64,000 nucleotides of DNA from Stenopsyche tienmushanensis (Eukaryota > Arthropoda > Insecta > Trichoptera > Stenopsychidae). The DNA is taken from positions 62,001 to 126,000 of the forward strand of contig WACJ01000350.1 of assembly GCA_008973525.1 (NCBI GenBank). The letters are read 5' to 3'. Below are positions 36,012-47,375 of this stretch, in pieces. How positions within the stretch are numbered: position 1 is the stretch's first letter; each line of letters opens with the position of its first letter. The notes under the pieces were generated by a model. The model was not told the DNA's origin and searched no databases. It saw only the letters and a program-made list of their open reading frames with translations. The position numbers were made by a program, and so were the translations under genes.

Positions 36012-37370
36012 AAGAGACATTTCTATCTTGTTTAAAAAAAATTTTTTTTCTTCGTGTATCGGAAAGAACCAATGTTTAAGAATACGTTCGGTAAATTTCA
36101 AGTCGGTATAAATGAAATTCGCAAAGTTATAGGCCGACTAGGAGAAGCTGCGCTTTGCGAAGCTAAGAGAGACTTTAAACGCGGTTTTTCTCGAAACTAC
36201 TTTTTCTAAGTTTATGGAAATGCTCCCACACGCGCTAGATGAGCATTATTTATAAAATTTGACAAACACGTGTATAATAAACGTCTTCAACGTATAGACT
36301 ACAATTATCCAAAAATATTAAAAAGTGTGTAGCGTGGGAATAATTTGCGATTGTTTTTATTGATTGTAAAAATAAATTAATTAATTTCGTCGTTTAATAT
36401 CGATTTTTGGTCGTCAAAGCGGGTCGTTTAATTTGGCGTTCGGACCTCAACCGTTCTTAAGGGTCGTAGGCCGAGCAAATTCTTTCTGTTCTTTTCTGGG
36501 CGCCTTGGGGACCAGTCGTGTTAATTTCGCGCTACGTTCCCATCATCAAGCCTCTGCGTCGTGATCGTCTGCCGTATCACAAAATGGTAAATAAAATTTA
36601 TTAATCGAAGTTCATCATGTTTTAATTGTTTTCCCTCTCGTTTTTGAGGTTTCCTCCTTTTTGGTGTCGTCATATGAGCGGTCGAAGTTAAAGAATCGCC
36701 CCCTCGGCGGAGGTATACGCATATTCCGTCGCGGATGCTTCGAGTTTGTCTCGGTGTCGCGGGGTTTCTTCGCCCCTGAGGGCGGAGCCCCTTCGCTTCT
36801 CGTCGAGGCCCTTCGGGCCGAGATGAGAGGCGCAGGGGTGCGTCCGGCCTCCGGAGCGCCCCGCGATTCGAGACGCCCCTCGTGGCGGGCTGTTTGAGGC
36901 AGCTGCGACGAAGATTGCGGGCCCCGAAGACGGCAAGGGGCTTTAAACGCAACAAGTGTTTAAATAATGAACAAAAAACTACAAAAAAAGTTGGTAAAAA
37001 CACAAACTTTTTTTTGATCGCTCACTATTTTTTTATTTTCCAATATTTCTCCTTCATTTTAGTCTAGGATATACAAAATATTATATTAAGTAAAAATATG
37101 TTTAATTTTTTTGCTGCAGATCACATGTTCAGGACTTAAGACTTCCATGGTGAAAATGTCATCGCTCGCGCACCGACATACGTGGTTCCCCTCCACTCCC
37201 ACTATCATACTTTGTCAAACTTTAAAAAATATTTTTTATGTTTAATAATTAATAAAGATCGCCTAGTCAACACACTAATTATCAACATTCTGTATTTAAT
37301 ACTATTCGCATAAAAAATGTTAAAAAATCGATCACTTTTAGATCCAACAAGGTAGAAACGTCCCTTAATG
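36012..37370 (-). mobile_element. TTAA-flanked TIR element, copy 3, split by a solo LTR
   Basis: Reverse orientation relative to copies 1 and 2. The left end AGAGACATTTCTATCTTGTT is a decayed form of the terminus. The right end CAACAAGGTAGAAACGTCCC is followed by TTAA at 37364-37367. Removing 36328-36958 restores an unbroken alignment to copy 1 across the insertion point (AAAATATT to TTTAA-AATGAAC), so the split is clearly secondary. Confidence 0.85.
36328..36954 (+). mobile_element. Solo LTR nested in the TIR element
   Basis: A 627-bp insertion begins TGTAGCGTGGG and ends AACGCAACA, so it has the canonical TG...CA ends. It is flanked by the direct repeat AGTG at 36324-36327 and 36955-36958. 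One more base of repeat is possible if the last A is not counted in the element. An AATAAA signal lies at 36590-36595. The 3' half (about 36690-36940) is strongly GC-rich against an AT-rich host. There are no coding domains or second LTR nearby, as expected after recombination between two LTRs. The short duplication and ends suit a Gypsy or Pao element, but the family is not proven. Confidence 0.8.
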
Positions 37371-39082
37371 CATTCTGAAGAGAATGAAGTAAATGGTATA
37401 ACTGAAATATGTGGATAATTTAAAAAAATTAAAATGTTTTAAAAAAGTGTTAAACTAGCATTATCCCGGATAATCGAGAATCTACTGAACTTTCAATTTC
37501 TCCAATTTGCTGGTACTATGAAAATTTGCAAACTTTTTTATGACTTACGTTCACTTTGTATCTTTTTTGGTAGTAAAATATAAAATTTAATTCGTTTTGT
37601 AAAAAATCATAATTTTTGAGTTAAATTTTTGTAAAAATATGTAGTTACTTTAGGTTATATTTTATTTTAATTTTGCATATGTTTATAATACAATTTGATG
37701 CTGTATTTCCATCTGTATAGCGCCTATTAGTGCTAAATAAAAACCCTTACCACCCACTATGAAAGCTGAATCACCCACTAGTGGATGGTAGGAACCAAGT
37801 TGATTACCAGTGATCAAGCATTTAATAAAAGGGCTCACAAATCGGAAGCATGAAAAAACCATAGATTTTGGAATAAGAGTAATGTGGTCGGAATTGATTT
37901 GTTTCGGATGGTAAAGTGGGGAAACATTTTAAATGCAATGCAAATTTTTCGACTCGGTCATATTTGCTATTTCGCATTTACTTGGTATTTTTTGAATTGC
38001 CATTCATTTTACGCAACATAGTTCGCTCATAATGGCAAACAACCATGATAGACACACCGGTTCAGTTTTGTGTCGGGCATAACACGTAAAGCACGGCCAA
38101 CCTCAACTAATAAATATTTCCGACGAGAGCAAAACGTTTCCATGTATTTATAAACTCCCGTGTTGAGCTGAAGGTTCGTTGGTATAATTAATAATTTCCA
38201 TGTCGTTTTTCAGCAGAATTTAACGCAGGGCATTATCTCATATCCGCTGAGATATGGCGGTCTAATGTATAGAAAATTTTCTCCGGCGGACGGTAAAAGG
38301 GTACACAGTGATACGTTTTATCCTTGGCCAAAAAACGATAAACCCTTATCAAAATAACTGATAGGCTTTGGTGTAACCCCAGACCATGGACAGATTTGCG
38401 CGCTTACCTTATCTGTGCGTCCGGACGTGTTTACAAAAACATCAAAGTGGGGCTCGGCCCTTCCGACGAGTGCGGCCCCGGCCTTAAGCGCCCCTGCTTC
38501 GTCTCCATATTGCCGTTTTTGTTTGAAGTCCACTCAGCTTACAATGTACATTTTTTTCGCGACAGCCTGAAAAGGCTTGTAAACTACTTTCGCCGGCTTA
38601 ATTAATTTGAATATATGAGAGATATTAAATTTTCGTTTAAAGCACGCGCGCAAACAACTAAGCACATTTTTATGTGATATTACATTAGAGAAAAATGCGC
38701 TTTTAAAAAAAGGCAAAAAAAAGAAATCGTTGGATTTCGTGTGCGTGAAAAGAGTCCGCCTGTAACATTATACTCTTACAATTAGACTTGACAAAAACGG
38801 GCATGTATAGAGTTTAATAATACGTGGCTTTTAGCAGTTTCATCTTTTTTTAAATTTAAACAAGATGATCGTGTTACGAGTCCATTTTTCGGATATATTT
38901 AATCTGAGAAATATCACACTTAAAATTTTACTGGTTTTGGTTAGGTTAGGTTTGATAATCCAAATCATCAAATTTCTACTTAGTTTCGATTATAATATCA
39001 TATTTACAATACAATTTTTTATTTAATAATTTTAAAACTCATTATTTATTTAGAAAAATGCTCATTATTTACCTGTATGGTA
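37371..39082. other. Unassigned DNA; 38.0-38.6 kb compositionally complex
   Basis: About 38040-38620 is balanced in composition with overlapping short frames on both strands and no domain. The palindrome CACTAGTG lies at about 37776. Nothing else recognised. Confidence 0.45.
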
Positions 39083-39345
39083 GGATGATCGCGTATTTGC
39101 GAGCGAATTCCAGTGATTCAGAAAGAGCATTCTTGTACGTTGAGCTCGGAAAGAGACAGAGATCAGTAACTGTGTATGGGAGACAGAGATCGAGAGCTTC
39201 CTGCGTATATCGTACGATTGTATAGATTGATAACCCAAATTCATCGACTAATAATGATGTGTGAATGATATTAACGGATTTAGTGATTTTTACGGATGAT
39301 AAGTGGTGAACAGGTAAATATAGCATGTAAGACTAGTTTTAATTT
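39083..39345 (+). repeat. piggyBac-like repeat family, internally deleted fragment
   Basis: Shares CCAGTGATTCAGAAAGAGCA, CGTATATCGTACGATTGTA and TCGACTAATAATGATGTGTG with the inverse of 23620-23830 and with 20850-20990. It then jumps to the inner end (GGATGATAAGTGG, AATATAGCATGTAAGA). The central part present at 21000-21090 is missing. No TTAA end was found. Confidence 0.6.
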
Positions 39346-40244
39346 ACAGAATATTCGAATAAATGGCTTCCATTGATTAAAATTAATTATATTACCTTAA
39401 AGTTTTCTTGGTCGTTTATAATTTAATTTCATCCTGAAATTGCATAATGTTTTGATTGCTTTTGCATTTATGGAATGGAACATTTGCTCGAAAAAGTTCA
39501 TATTCTGCTTAGCAAATTGCGATATTTTATTACTTTTCGACAATGATAGCGCACTGGGGGTGAATTCGCCCTTAATGAATATATTTCTGCGTCAAACGTT
39601 GCGCCCAAAAGATGGCCACGGGTCTTAAGTATTCCAAACGCAGCTTCAGTGGCACCAAATTTCTTTTTAAATTCGGCACTTTTTTGTCACTTTAAAATTT
39701 CAAGGCAAAGTGAAACTCACTTTGGGAGCGCACAAAGTGAGCAAAGTTTGGCGGCCATCATTTTAAGCGACTCGAAAAAAACTCACTTTTACACCAGCTC
39801 ATTATACGAGCATGAAAGAGGAATAAAGCCTTTATTCCGGCACATAAAATTGTCGTGTATTATGCAAAACGTCTGATGAGGTCTCCGACATTCGCTTCAT
39901 TTGAAATACCAACAAAGCCTTACGTTTGAAAAAGTTTATCTTTACGGTTTTGCTGAATAATTTTAAAGGGTAATACGCTTACAGAATAAAAGCGACTCCA
40001 ACACCTCTCAATTCACTTGTTTGTATCATACTTTTAAGCCCTCGTAATAATTCATCATTCTTGGGAAACGGTGTTTTATAAAATTTTCGCGATAAAATTC
40101 ACTCTTAAATTGATATGTCCATGCAATTGATGTTAATCGACAGAGCAACTAAAAATATAATTATTTTTCAATGAAATGTACAACCGAAACGAGAGATATA
40201 TATTGATAATTTATATAAGAGGTGGTATTCTTCAAAATATATAT
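39346..40244. other. Unassigned DNA, no gene seen
   Basis: About 39540-39880 is balanced with a 75-codon frame lacking any domain. The rest is AT-rich. Confidence 0.45.
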
Positions 40245-40360
40245 ATTAGGGTGGCCTTTATTTTTCGGCTTTAAAAAATTGGATGGTCATGATTTTTGGT
40301 CGCTACAATAAGTCTATATTTCAGAAAAAAAGTTGTATGGTCACTTAACTATGAATCAAG
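40245..40360 (+). repeat. GGGTGGCC-type repeat, copy 1
   Basis: TATTAGGGTGGCCTTTATTT, then CGGCTTTAAAAAATTGG, then GGTCACTTAACTATGAATC. These three landmarks recur in the same order at 42290-42470. This looks like a DNA transposon end. The decayed transposase-like frames next to both copies support that. Confidence 0.55.
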
Positions 40361-40640
40361 TTCCAAGAGCTTTAGCTTTCTGCCACTTGCATCAGTTGTT
40401 ATCTCTCTTCGGACAATTGTGTTGTGGTTTGTTGTATGTTGATATCATGAGTTGAAAAGTTGCCATTATAGCCTCTTCATGTTTTCAAAACTGTTCACAT
40501 TTCTCAAAATGGCTAAGCCGTAATATGTACTGAGCTTTTTCACCAAAACTTCGGTCAATTTTCCCTTTCCGCCCAGATTTTTAGTCTTCTTGGACCTCCA
40601 TTCTAAGAATTTTCAATAAGGACGTTTTTTAGCATCTCCT
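40361..40640 (-). pseudogene. Mutator-like transposase-type remnant
   Basis: The minus strand gives GKGKLTEVLVKKLSTYYGLA followed by ILRNVNSFENMKRL and a stop. After a frame change it gives KPQHNCPKRDNN, a stop, then CKWQKAKALGT. This order (GKGKLT, YYGxAI, MKK, PxHxxCP, WCKWQ) is what I recall from arthropod Mutator-like transposase-domain proteins. Two disruptions make it a pseudogene. The family call rests on memory of the motif string and should be confirmed by profile search. Confidence 0.5.
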
Positions 40641-42289
40641 TATTTTTTTTCCTTCTTCTTCCTATAGTTCAGGGGTATAGAACCAAGTAAATGAATAAGG
40701 GTCGATTGATCGGTTACTTCATACTAACGCGCGAATTTCGAGAAACTGGATCGACGGGCGTTCACTTTAGGGCTCATAACATCGGAACAAAACGGAATTT
40801 TGTTGTGAAATTTTCAAAATATATTCTTGAATAGTTTTACTAATAATTTATGAATTTAAAAAAATCGATTTTTCGAGCCCTCTAATGTGGTTGCCCCTCT
40901 TAAGCTGCCATATCAGTAATTGAATGAAGACGATCTCTATAGGAAATTTTCTCAGGAGTAGATGATTTTTAGGTTGTATTAAATAGCATTCACTCAATAA
41001 GTTCATAGGATTTGTTTAAACGTTTTTTTTTCTTCATTTAGGGTAGTTTTTTTGCAATTCCTTCTAAAAAAAATCCAACGAACTTATTGTTATAGTCAGT
41101 TCAAAAGCCCTATTTCAAATGTAAATATTATTCAATATATGATTCAAATAATATCTTAAATGAATATCAAAGTGCTAAAACATAATTTAATAAATGCGTG
41201 TCATAATTAAACCACAATATTTAGAGAATTCGTTTATATTAAATCACTTTGTTATATACCCTTCGGCTTAAATACCAAAAATATGTTTAATTAAGATTTT
41301 AGTTAAGTAGGCTAGAAGAATCATAATTCTGAGAAGGGCGAAAAGACGTTTGACGGAGTTTTAATAAAGTGTTGCTTTTTAACATCCAAATATATTATAG
41401 GAAATAAGTTTTGCTTTGATACTTGGGGTGGTTTATTATAGCTCGTTGTTGAGAACACATGTCTATTTTTATCGAAAACATAGACAAAGGTTAAATAACT
41501 GGAATAAGTATTCTTATGTGGAAAATTATGCTAATTCAGAATTTTAAATTTATCTTTAAAAGTAGAAATTGAAAGTTCAGCAAAAGAACGACTGTGAACT
41601 CGTGGTCAATGTTGGATGTAAAATGGACTTATATTGCGCTTTTAGAGCGACTGTTTCTTCAGTAATGAGAAAATATCGAACCAAAACAGAGCAATGAGTC
41701 CAATTGGAAAAGAACTGTATAATTAAGCACTAGTGACGTCGCTTGATGTTGGTGCAGGCGTACCTCTTTCTGGGTTATTTATGACTTTCTCTATTACTTT
41801 CTTATCGTACCGAAAACAATTTTCTGAATACCAATGCAAAAGCCATTATTCAGACTAAGTCTTGGCGAAACGAACCCGTCGGGGTATCGGGGAATTTCAC
41901 AATTTGCATTAATTAAATTTTGTTTACGCCTTTGCACCAGTGCAAACAAATTTTCCTCGAGAGTGATCAACGCCACTTTTCTTTTGTTCTTCCATCCAAG
42001 CAAGCTCGAAGCTGAAGATGAATTAGGCCGAAATTATTATTTAAATATGACATAAGAAATATCAAATTTTAAGGAATTCCAGCTCTATGAAAAACGATAA
42101 TTTATTTAACCGCATTAATTATATGAAATTATTTGCAGGGCGCCTGGTGAGAATCTCGTAATTCTGGAAGGGTTACGATGTCTTGGTTGTACTTTGCTTA
42201 AGTACTTCCTGAAAGCTCAAATACTTAAGAGAGCTTGTTAAATTTGTTTGTAATTAAAAACGCCTTATAGACAATATGTTGTTGTTACA
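40641..42289. other. Unassigned AT-rich DNA
   Basis: About 41690-42010 is more balanced, with overlapping frames on both strands and no domain. No repeat edge recognised. Confidence 0.45.
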
Positions 42290-42740
42290 TATATGTATAT
42301 TAGTGTGGTCCTTACTTTTCGACTTTTAAAAAATTGGGCGGCCACCCCGTCATACGATTTTCTGCCCTAAAAAAATGAATACGTGTTCTTTATTTAAAAA
42401 AAATATTTTAGGGTTCGCTACCATAAGTTTCAAAAAAAAGCTTTGTGTGGCCACTTAACTATGAATCCAAAGTTACCATGAAAAAGATACTGGGCCATTT
42501 ATGGTACTTGTCGGAAGAGTTGATGTCTTTTGCATTTTTGAGGACGAACTTTCAATTCAAAATAAGAAAAAAAAATGGTAGATGCACTAAGAATCAAAAA
42601 CGTAGAGAGCTGCCCAAAAAGAAAAAGCATCGATATCAAACATATCACTCAAAAAACTATAGAAGATTTTGTGACTAGTAACTCTACGATTTTTCAAGAT
42701 ACTACCAGATATCCCACAATTTTTAAATAAATATATTAAA
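42290..42740 (+). pseudogene. GGGTGGCC-type repeat, copy 2, with decayed transposon protein frame
   Basis: Begins TATTAGTGTGGTCCTTACTT and shares the landmarks of copy 1. From about 42475 a plus-strand frame reads KKILGHLWYLSEELMSFAF. It then shifts to EDELSIQNKKK and again to MVDALRI, followed by SIDIKHITQKTIEDFV and a stop after about 25 more residues. The pattern of HLWYLSEEL, then a Lys-rich MVxAL segment, then DFV resembles an uncharacterised transposon-associated protein family I recall from arthropods. No catalytic motif can be named. Confidence 0.45.
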
Positions 42741-43399
42741 ACTCGGCAGGATAACTCTGATTTTGAGATTGCAAAGAAAATGGTCCATTTATACAGTAGT
42801 GAATGATGTTGTTGAGCGTGGTATTGCTTTAATGTAGGAATATAATAAATTGATGACGATTGTTTTAATTGTGCTTGATTATGAACTACCATCCTATTAT
42901 CATCATTAACTAAAGATTGCACTCTGTAGTTGCCAATTTTTTTGGTCATTTGAAAATGATAAAAAACATTGAATTTATTTATTTTTTCAGTTTCTCTGAT
43001 ATTAAAAATCACGAAAAAATATTATAGGTCTTTTAAATTTAATACAATGCTTAAAATCAGCTGCTTCATAATTTTTTTTCGCAGTCGTCTTCTATCAAAG
43101 CTATACAATGACAAAATACCTCACGTTTTTTACAATACATTAAGTTCAATTTCGGATCTGAAAAATGATGAAATAATTCAACTTGCAATCGGAGAATTTA
43201 AAAAACGAACGAATAGAATTTCAAGTGAAGTTCAATGAGTCTCAAATAAAATGATTACAATAACAGAAGATCGATCGTGTGTATAGTCCATAAATTGAAA
43301 CTCACCAGACTATGAAATTATTTCGGCACTATGTGTATAGAACATATTTATGCGATGGTAATTGATTAACCTTCAAAGTATGCGAAAAGTGAAAATATC
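42741..43399. other. Unassigned AT-rich DNA
   Basis: Frames of 141 codons (minus) and 89 codons (plus) overlap here. Neither shows a domain and their composition follows the AT-rich background. I do not call genes. Confidence 0.4.
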
Positions 43400-43504
43400 A
43401 GGTCAGTACAAAAGTTCGTGCGCATATTTGGGATTTTTTTTAAATAGTGTAAATAAAATACAATTTAACATAATATTTTAAACATCTCAAAACTTATTGA
43501 ACGT

Positions 43505-43862
43505 TGAGGCGGGGGCGTTCCCGGGGCCAGAGTCTTCGGGCGGCTCGTCGGGATGGCCGCGCTAGCGCATGGGTCCGTTTCGAATAGAAAGACTCTTTTT
43601 TATAAATGAGAGAGATCTGGCTGCGGGAGGGACGACTTCCCGCGGCCAAGGTTAACCACCAACCCTTTTTGATTCCCGCCTCCTGCGCGTCCCCACCCTA
43701 CCGGCAACGCGTAAGAAGCTATCGGTCGGTAATTATAGATGCAATGTCTCCGCAGGGTCACAAGAGATGGCGTTGTTAAAATAACACTGCATCTAGAGAG
43801 AGATGGAAGATGTCGCTGTTAACAGCACTACTACGTAGGGATGGTAAATCGCCTACGCTACA
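43505..43862 (-). mobile_element. Gypsy-like LTR family, copy 2 (probable solo LTR)
   Basis: Read on the minus strand it begins TGTAGCGTAGGCG and ends CGCCTCA, so it has TG...CA ends. Its body matches 17585-17995, including GGGACGACTTCCCGCGGCC, GCCTCCTGCGCGTC and ACAAGAGATGGCG. It is shorter than copy 1 because a segment near the U5 end is missing. I do not see a matching flanking duplication, so ends may be a few bases off or mutated. Confidence 0.65.
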
Positions 43863-44169
43863 GCCTCAATTGATTTTCACTTATTTCATGCCTTTCAATT
43901 TTTTTACTATGGACAAAGCAAAATTCTTAACAGGATGTGCACAATTTACTTTTAAGTTTTTTTTTTTGCATTAAAACCAGTGTCTTTCTACAGCAATGAA
44001 AATGAAAAACTACCTGTTTACTTGGGAAATGATTTAATGTGGTGGTTTCCCATTGCCTTCCACACGTGGTAAAGTAAGGATAGGATTATTTTGAAAGGTA
44101 GGAGAGGAGAGAATCTATGAGTGAGTAGTGATATTATCATTATATTTAAATGATAATTTAATTATTGTT

Positions 44170-44413
44170 GTAAATTCAATTACTCACTCATGGGCGTCCC
44201 TGCACAACTTTATTAATCGCCTCAGAATTTACTTTTTCTAATCCAGGAAATCAGGGTAAACCTGGATCGAGACGATCTATAAGAAATATTAAATATTTCC
44301 GATCTCCCAAATTTGTTGATACGGTGAAAAAATTTTTTCCACAATCTGGATTTGAACCCGAACCTTTGCAACAAGAGTCCAGGATCTAAGCCACTATACC
44401 AACACTTGGTCAA
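44170..44413 (-). repeat. tRNA-derived SINE
   Basis: Reads 5' to 3' on the minus strand. The head (about 44413-44340) is tRNA-like, with a box A sequence TGGTATAGTGGCTTAG and a box B sequence GGTTCGGGTTCAAATCC at the spacing of an RNA polymerase III internal promoter. The body continues GAGATCGGAAATATTTAATA, GGAAATCAGGG inverted, and AGGCGATTAATAAAG. Body copies without the head occur at 26036-26160, 48402-48500, 54120-54290, and tail scraps at 59775-59820 and 61368-61400. The 3' limit is uncertain and may extend to about 44030, where CCCATTGCCTTCC appears. Confidence 0.8.
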
Positions 44414-44544
44414 AGCTACCTGTGGATGGTGAGGAATTGTAAATAGTGGAGGAAAATATATGATTGATTAAAATTTTAAATTGTGTTTTATTTATACTAT
44501 TTAAAATTAATCCAAAAATGCGCACGAACTTTTGGACTGACCTA

Positions 44545-46906
44545 CTTTCTATTAGCATGAAATCCATCTTGACACGTTTAGTCGGATGAGCAAAAATAGG
44601 TTAGTATATTTTTAGTTATGTTCCTCATCTAGCTACAGGTCTTTCATTTTTCTTTGGTTCATTCAACGTCTTTTGGGACTATTCTATAAGAATTTTGTCC
44701 ATTTTTCATCTTTCACTCTATAGCATGTTTTTGAATACGTTCAATGTTGAATCCCCATAAGAGATTTTCTTGGGAGAAGGAGATTTGTTTGGGTGTAGTA
44801 GTTTTCGATCGCCTCTCACATATGGTGCAACTAAGATAGGGACTTTATTAATAGTCTCAGTATTTTTTTGCATTTGCTTATAATATTGCAGTTTTTAATA
44901 TATACGCATTTTTTCGCATTGAATATATTGATATTAAATTTACATTGCTGATGATAAAATGAAATATTTGGACGTTTCTATATCCCAGTGATTGTTTCGA
45001 AGCGATAATATGCGTTTCAGGAAACAATTCTTATTTACAATGAGGGGAAACGATATAAGTATTAGTAGTGACTTTAATCGTGATCAAACGTAATAAAGTG
45101 ATAATTTAAATGGTTTTTGTTGGACTCAATGCATTGTCGAGGGCATTAAAACTGTTTGTTTGTAAGTTGCAATTTTTTCTTAGTTTGTTTTGGGCTTATG
45201 TAGACCATAAACGGCTTTTTATGGGGGCAATTCAATTATGGTGTTTTCACCGCGGTCAATAGGGTTGGAGGTTTCTCGAATAGGTTTCGTGTACGACCGC
45301 AGCACAGTCGATAACATTTATCAAATCAAACCACAATGCCGGTTAAATTTTACGAGAATTTTTATTCGAGGCAGTGGCGTGTCGACCTCGCAGGGTTATA
45401 GCCCCGGCAAAAAATATATAAATGAAACACGGAAAAAACGGGAATAAAGGTGTATGTGTGCACAATATGTCCCGGGAGAAGAGGGAAAGAGCGAAGTTCT
45501 TATCCCGTGTTTACTGCTTCCCGGTAAGCCAAACATCTTCTCCCCCTCAGGACATTTGTTTCCCCGAGAGCAATGAGGCTTATCGTTGTGCAAAGGGCAC
45601 GGTGACACGTCACATTATTAAATATAAAAGTGGGATTACACGCCGCATTTCCAGACTTATGATATCCTGGCGTCAGGAAATGTATAAATGGGAAAGATTT
45701 TCCCCCTATTATTAGATCGGAACAACCTGCATCGGTTACAACGACCAGTGTTTCACAGCCGTCTAGTAGGTGGTTTTAACATCTTCGAGTCGAAATCGCT
45801 CATATCTTTGGATTCATGGAGATTGTTCAAATGAATTCTATTTTTTTACGGATTGTGGCACATATAAACCAATGGTGGTATTCACAATGCTAGAGATTTG
45901 CCATCTTTTACAACCAAAGCATTAATTGATACCATTGAGGCTACTATGAAGAGTGTATTGGACCAATAACTTCAAAAAGTTTACACATAAATGGTATTCG
46001 TGAATGCAATTCAATTAAGTAATAATTAATATTGCTATGCATTACTATCGCTTTAATATTATAGATATCGAGATATCAGGCTTCGATATTAAACAAGTTC
46101 GTCCCTTTAACAAAATTCTGGATGGGACAGGAAAGAATATCATCCCTTAAAGCCATTTTCAATTACGCTTTTAAGACCACTCAATCAGCTTTGCTTATAA
46201 AGAATTATATTAAAACAAATAAAAAAATAATAATTAAAACACCCCTTTCGTAACATGTTTGTACACAATATTGATTTATATGTAATTGGATTTTTATTAA
46301 GGCGAGTAATAAAATTCGTTTGTATAATATTAACCAATAAAAAATAAATATATTTGATGTAGAGGCCCTCGTCCGCTGATGAACATTTATATTTTATTAT
46401 GACATCTTATCTACCCTTCTATGGGGGGTGGCGACCCTTATTCCATTGCGATGCAAAAGCTTAACTGCGTGTTTATTTCACAAGAATATTATTTATTATG
46501 AGTTTTATTCTAGGCAGTATTGAATCGGAGCCGTACATACGTCTGCTTGCTTCATTAACTAAATTTATTAGAAATGAGAACTAAAGAAAGAACAGCCCTC
46601 TTGGAGATTTATATGAAAATTTTCTTTGTGCGACTACTTAGAATTTTAACGATAAGAGAATAAGGCATTAGAGCGGAAAATGTGCACAGATAAAGAGAAA
46701 TAATGCTTAAGAGGCATACTTCAGAAACATTAAAATGCATGCGACTTGTGCATATATTTCAATTTTTTTCTCCGTAGCAAACAATAGGTAAAAATGGGAC
46801 AGTTACGTAAAAGAATATTTTTTAAACTCTTTTTCAAAAAAAATAATATGTGAGTTATTTTGTACTGATTATTTTTTTGCACTTAGCCTTAGAAATGGGT
46901 GTTACT
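44545..46906. other. Unassigned DNA; 45.2-45.7 kb compositionally complex
   Basis: About 44590-44850 is weakly similar to 40900-40990 (TTTTCTCAGGAG against TTTTCTTGGGAG contexts) and may be old repeat. About 45190-45790 is balanced with overlapping frames on both strands and no domain. Nothing else recognised. Confidence 0.4.
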
Positions 46907-47375
46907 CGGGATTAGTAAACGTAGTCCCGAAAAATTCGAAATTGAAATTTTTATCAAACAGAAATCGTACACCTCACTAGCACAATGAAGACTACTAAAT
47001 AGAGATATTCCCGCCGAAATTTGGACGCTTGAAAAATGGCGTAACTAATAATTGGCGAGCTTAGGTAACGCCTAGGGGCAGTAACTGTCTAATCTATGTA
47101 TACATATATATATAGTGTATATATATGTTTTTCAAATTGTTATATTAACCTTTCCCTACCGATGATGTATTTACTACACATCGATTCTAATAATGGGAAT
47201 ATCGATATGAAATATAATAGATACAAGGTTCAGAGTTTTTGTATTCCTCCGTAATATAATTATGAATCACATGAAAGTCTTATAGTATATAAGTATTAAT
47301 CTGCAGCGACGGAAATAAATAATTTGTCGGGAAATCGGGAATTTCGCGAGTTTCAGTCCATGTCTCAGCAGATAG
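46907..47375 (+). mobile_element. Non-autonomous hAT family, copy D
   Basis: Opens CGGGATTAGTAAACGTAGTC, equivalent to the subterminal region of copies B and E. It then passes through TCCCGCCGAAATTTGGACGC, TAACCTTTCCCTACC and AATAATTTGTCGGGAAATCG to TGTCTCAGCAGATAG, where the match with copy C stops. Both outermost termini are missing, as is the transposase 3' region. Confidence 0.8.

Larger units (their letters stand above)
43400..44543. mobile_element. mariner-ended fold-back element carrying nested LTR and SINE
   Basis: The left end AGGTCAGTACAAAAGTTCGT and the right end read inverted, AGGTCAGTCCAAAAGTTCGT, are near-perfect inverted repeats. The similarity continues inward for about 75 bp (TTTAAATAGTGTAAATAAAA against TTTAAATAGTATAAATAAAA). 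These termini are typical of mariner elements of the kind first described from earwigs. TA follows the right end, while the left TA has mutated. No transposase remains. The interior holds an LTR copy (43505-43862) and a tRNA-type SINE (to 44413), so the original MITE was short. Confidence 0.8.

Noticed and set aside
36521..37003. 160-codon minus-strand frame rich in Arg and Pro
   Set aside because: It lies across the GC-rich part of the solo LTR and crosses its boundary into the host element. Stop codons are rare there only because of high GC.
39560..39575. GAATTCGCCCTT, identical to a cloning-vector junction
   Set aside because: Only 12 bases, with no further vector sequence on either side; treated as coincidence.
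42587..43012. 141-codon minus-strand frame
   Set aside because: Overlaps the plus-strand transposon remnant and AT-rich flank; no domain.
44340..44413. Genuine tRNA gene
   Set aside because: Boxes A and B are present but the sequence continues into a repeated SINE body and I could not build a confident cloverleaf with a discriminator end, so I call it a SINE head.
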